Origin: Physella acuta
Taxonomy: Eukaryota; Mollusca; Gastropoda; Physidae
DNA length: 64,000 nucleotides
Assembly: GCF_028476545.1 (NCBI RefSeq)
Contig: NW_026732754.1
Coordinates: 1 to 64,000, forward strand
Reading direction: 5' to 3'
How positions within the stretch are numbered: position 1 is the stretch's first letter; each line of letters begins with the position of its first letter. Below the pieces are notes generated by a model. The model was not told the origin of the DNA. It saw only the letters and a program-made list of their open reading frames with translations, and searched no databases. Both the position numbers and the translations under genes were made by a program. This document shows, piece after piece, positions 58,190 to 64,000 of this stretch.

Positions 58190-59525
58190 CCAGGGAAGGT
58201 TTGGAGTTGGCTAGGGGCACCGTTCAACTAGAGTCTGTGACGTTTTCACCGAGGCAGGGTTCGAAGCTAGACCATACATGTTTTGGAATTGTTAGGGGTC
58301 GAGCCTATAGTAGGGTCGGGGGAGTTTTGTTAACACAGAGGGATGTTTCGAAGTTAGTACATCCATGTTTTAGAATTGTTAGGTAGAGAGTTTATACGAG
58401 AGTCGTGGGAGTTTTCACCGAGGTTGGTTTTGAACTCGGACCATGGATGTTTAGGAGTTGGATGCGGCAGAGTTTACACTAGGGACGGAGGTGTTTTGGT
58501 TACACCGAGGGTGGTTTCGAAGGTCTTACATGCATCCTTGGAATTGTTAGGGGCCGTCTTCATACTAGGGTCGGTGAAGTTTTCACCGAGGTTGGTTTTG
58601 AACTCGGAACATGTGTGTTTTGGAATTGTTGGTAGCCGAGTTCATACTAGGGTCGGTGAAGGTTGGTTTTGAACTCGGAACATGCATGTTTTGGAATCGG
58701 TAGGTGTAGAGTCCATACTAGGGTCGGTGAAGTTTTCACCGAGGCAGGTTACAAAGTTGGGACATGCATGTTTAGGAATTGTTGGCATTCGAGTTCATAC
58801 TAGGGTCGGGAGTTTTGTTAACACTGAGGCAAGTTGCAAAGTTGGTACATGCATGTTTGGGAATTGTTGGTAGCCGAGTTCATACTAGTGTCGGTGAAGG
58901 TTGGTTTTGAACTCGGAACATGCATGTTTAGGAATTGTTGGTAGTCGAGTTCATACTAGTGTCGGTGAAGGTTGGTTTTGAACTCGGAACATGCGTGTTT
59001 TGGAATCGGTAGGTGTAGAGTCCATACTAGGGTCGGTGAAGTTTTCACCGAGGGTGGTTTCAAAGTTAGTACATGCATGTTTTGGAAGTGTTAGGGGCCG
59101 AGTCTATACTACGGTGGGATGGTTTTTGTTTTCACCGAGGCCGGTTTCAAAGTTGTTACAGGCATGTTTTGGAATCGATTGGTGTAGAGTTTAAACTAGC
59201 GTCGGGGGAGTTTGGGTTTCACCGAGGCGTGTTTCAAAGTTGGTACAGGGATGTTTTTGAAGTGATGAGGGAAGAGTTTAAACTAGCGTCGGGGGAGTTT
59301 GGGTTTCACCGAGGCGTGTTTCAAATCCATGTTTCGGAGTTGGTCGGGGTAGAGTTTACACTAGAGTGGGACGGTCTTTGTTTTCAACAAGACAGGTTTC
59401 AAAGTTGGTGCATGGGTGTTTGGTACAGGACTGTTTTGGAATCGGTGAGGCAAAGTTAAACTAGGGTCAGGGGAGTTTTCAACGAGGCTGGTTTCGAAAT
59501 TCGGCCATGGGTGTTTCAGAGTTGG
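58190..59525. repeat. Central tandem array, ~85-105 bp unit
   Basis: About 14 diverged copies of a unit containing AGTTCATACTAGGGTCGG, GAAGTTTTCACCGAGG, GGTTTTGAACTCGGAACATG and CATGTTTTGGAATTGTT. Several frames of 60-130 residues run through it in different phases, which argues that they are by-products. Confidence 0.9.
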
Positions 59526-59929
59526 ATGGGAACGTTGTCACTTGTAACATTAGTTGAATACAGATAAATGTTTGTCTGTTACTTTGTCTGTCCAAGTAAT
59601 AGTGTGGGTAGAGGTACGGTCTGTTTATCTACCGGGTGTTTAGGGACGGGGGCGAGGGCGGCAGACATAGGTGGCTAGGGTGCAAGAGATATTCAACGAG
59701 GAGTAGTGTCTACAAGTTACATAGACCAGTCTGTTGGAGTAGTGTCTAGGGGTTGTGATATTAGTTGAATAAATATTTGTCTTTAGGATTGTCATACATC
59801 CTTTGTCTCTTAAATGGAATAGAATGGGTAGTGGTACGGTCTGTGTATCTATCGGTTGGTATTGAGGTTAGGGATGGGAGAAGGAGAAATGGGGTTGCGG
59901 ACAAAGGGAAGGGGAAAGGCGAATAGTGA
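59526..59929. repeat. Short duplicated tail of the centre
   Basis: Two copies about 210 bp apart share ATTAGTTGAATA, ATTTGTCT, GGGTAG(A/T)GGTACGGTCTGT and TATCTA(C/T)CGG. No gene. Confidence 0.7.
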
Positions 59930-63655
<3,726 letters not shown>

Positions 63656-64000
63656 GCTAGAGAAACGGATGAAAAGCAACATGATTTAATTGCATAGTTG
63701 ATTTTTTTTAGAATGGAAAAAGTCACACACACACACAAAACCAGCCTTTCATGTCAGATTGTTTGGAATTCGGGTAACAATAGTCACGTGACGGCACGCG
63801 TGAGCGGGTAATGAAACAAGCTGTCAATGAAGGTGGCCGTCCCCTCCCTCCCCCCCCCCCCCCCCACCCCATCCCTCCCAAGGTTTATTTGTTATTCCTG
63901 GCGTCCGCTCAGGTATGAAGCAACACTCGTGGTTCAGGTGAATCACGTCACGGCTCTGGCATCCCCCCCCCACCCCCACCTGCAACCCCCCCCCCCCCCC
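63656..64000. other. C-rich end of the window, no gene seen
   Basis: Poly-C at 63849-63866, 63964-63972 and to the window edge. Nothing recognised. Confidence 0.5.

Noticed and set aside
58186-59459. Series of 60-130 residue frames between the long arms
   Set aside because: They follow a tandem array in several phases. Unit lengths vary and no phase is conserved.

Overview
This window is gene-poor, AT-rich animal DNA with spliceosome-style signals, long homopolymer C/G runs, many mini- and microsatellites and a dense nest of transposable elements. The repeat mix (tRNA-derived SINEs, pearl/HINE-like repeats, hAT MITEs, Ginger, Polintons) suggests a marine invertebrate, perhaps a mollusc. That assignment is a guess from style, not from a host gene. 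I could not identify any host protein-coding gene with confidence.

The main coding block is a Polinton (Maverick) at 7367-20688. It has terminal inverted repeats of about 1.5-1.6 kb that begin AG and end CT, and a perfect 6-bp target duplication CATGGG. It carries a protein-primed family B DNA polymerase with N-terminal zinc fingers. A TATA-led, tightly packed block follows: packaging ATPase, small basic core-like protein, conserved hypothetical, chromodomain integrase, membrane protein, probable penton, pVI-like protein, major capsid protein and adenain-type protease. A 91-residue protein lies wholly inside the inverted repeats, so it is present twice; it resembles PC4-type single-stranded-DNA-binding domains. 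The element looks close to whole.

A second element at 54577-63532 shares the terminal sequence of this Polinton but has 3.6-kb inverted arms, a 1.75-kb tandem-repeat centre and no recognisable genes. It sits in a (TA)n tract next to a Ginger-like DNA transposon remnant (53008-54455; 4-bp TSD, TGTTA termini, Cys-rich transposase tail).

Other elements: a non-autonomous LTR element (27060-30616) with two apparently identical 1392-bp LTRs, a tRNA-Leu primer-binding site and no coding capacity; three copies of a roughly 700-bp Helentron/pearl-like repeat (25031, 33655, 48651), one split by a tandemly duplicated foldback unit; a tRNA-derived SINE family with at least seven copies; and several hAT-type MITEs, two with perfect 8-bp target duplications, one of them nested in a SINE.

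The remaining sequence is low-complexity DNA with tandem arrays (39 bp at 6.9-7.2 kb, about 104 bp at 5.9-6.4 kb, 14 bp at 32.7-33.4 kb, 14-15 bp at 40.9-41.9 kb, 85-105 bp at 58.2-59.5 kb) and a few promoter-like or exon-like spots that could belong to host genes extending outside the window.
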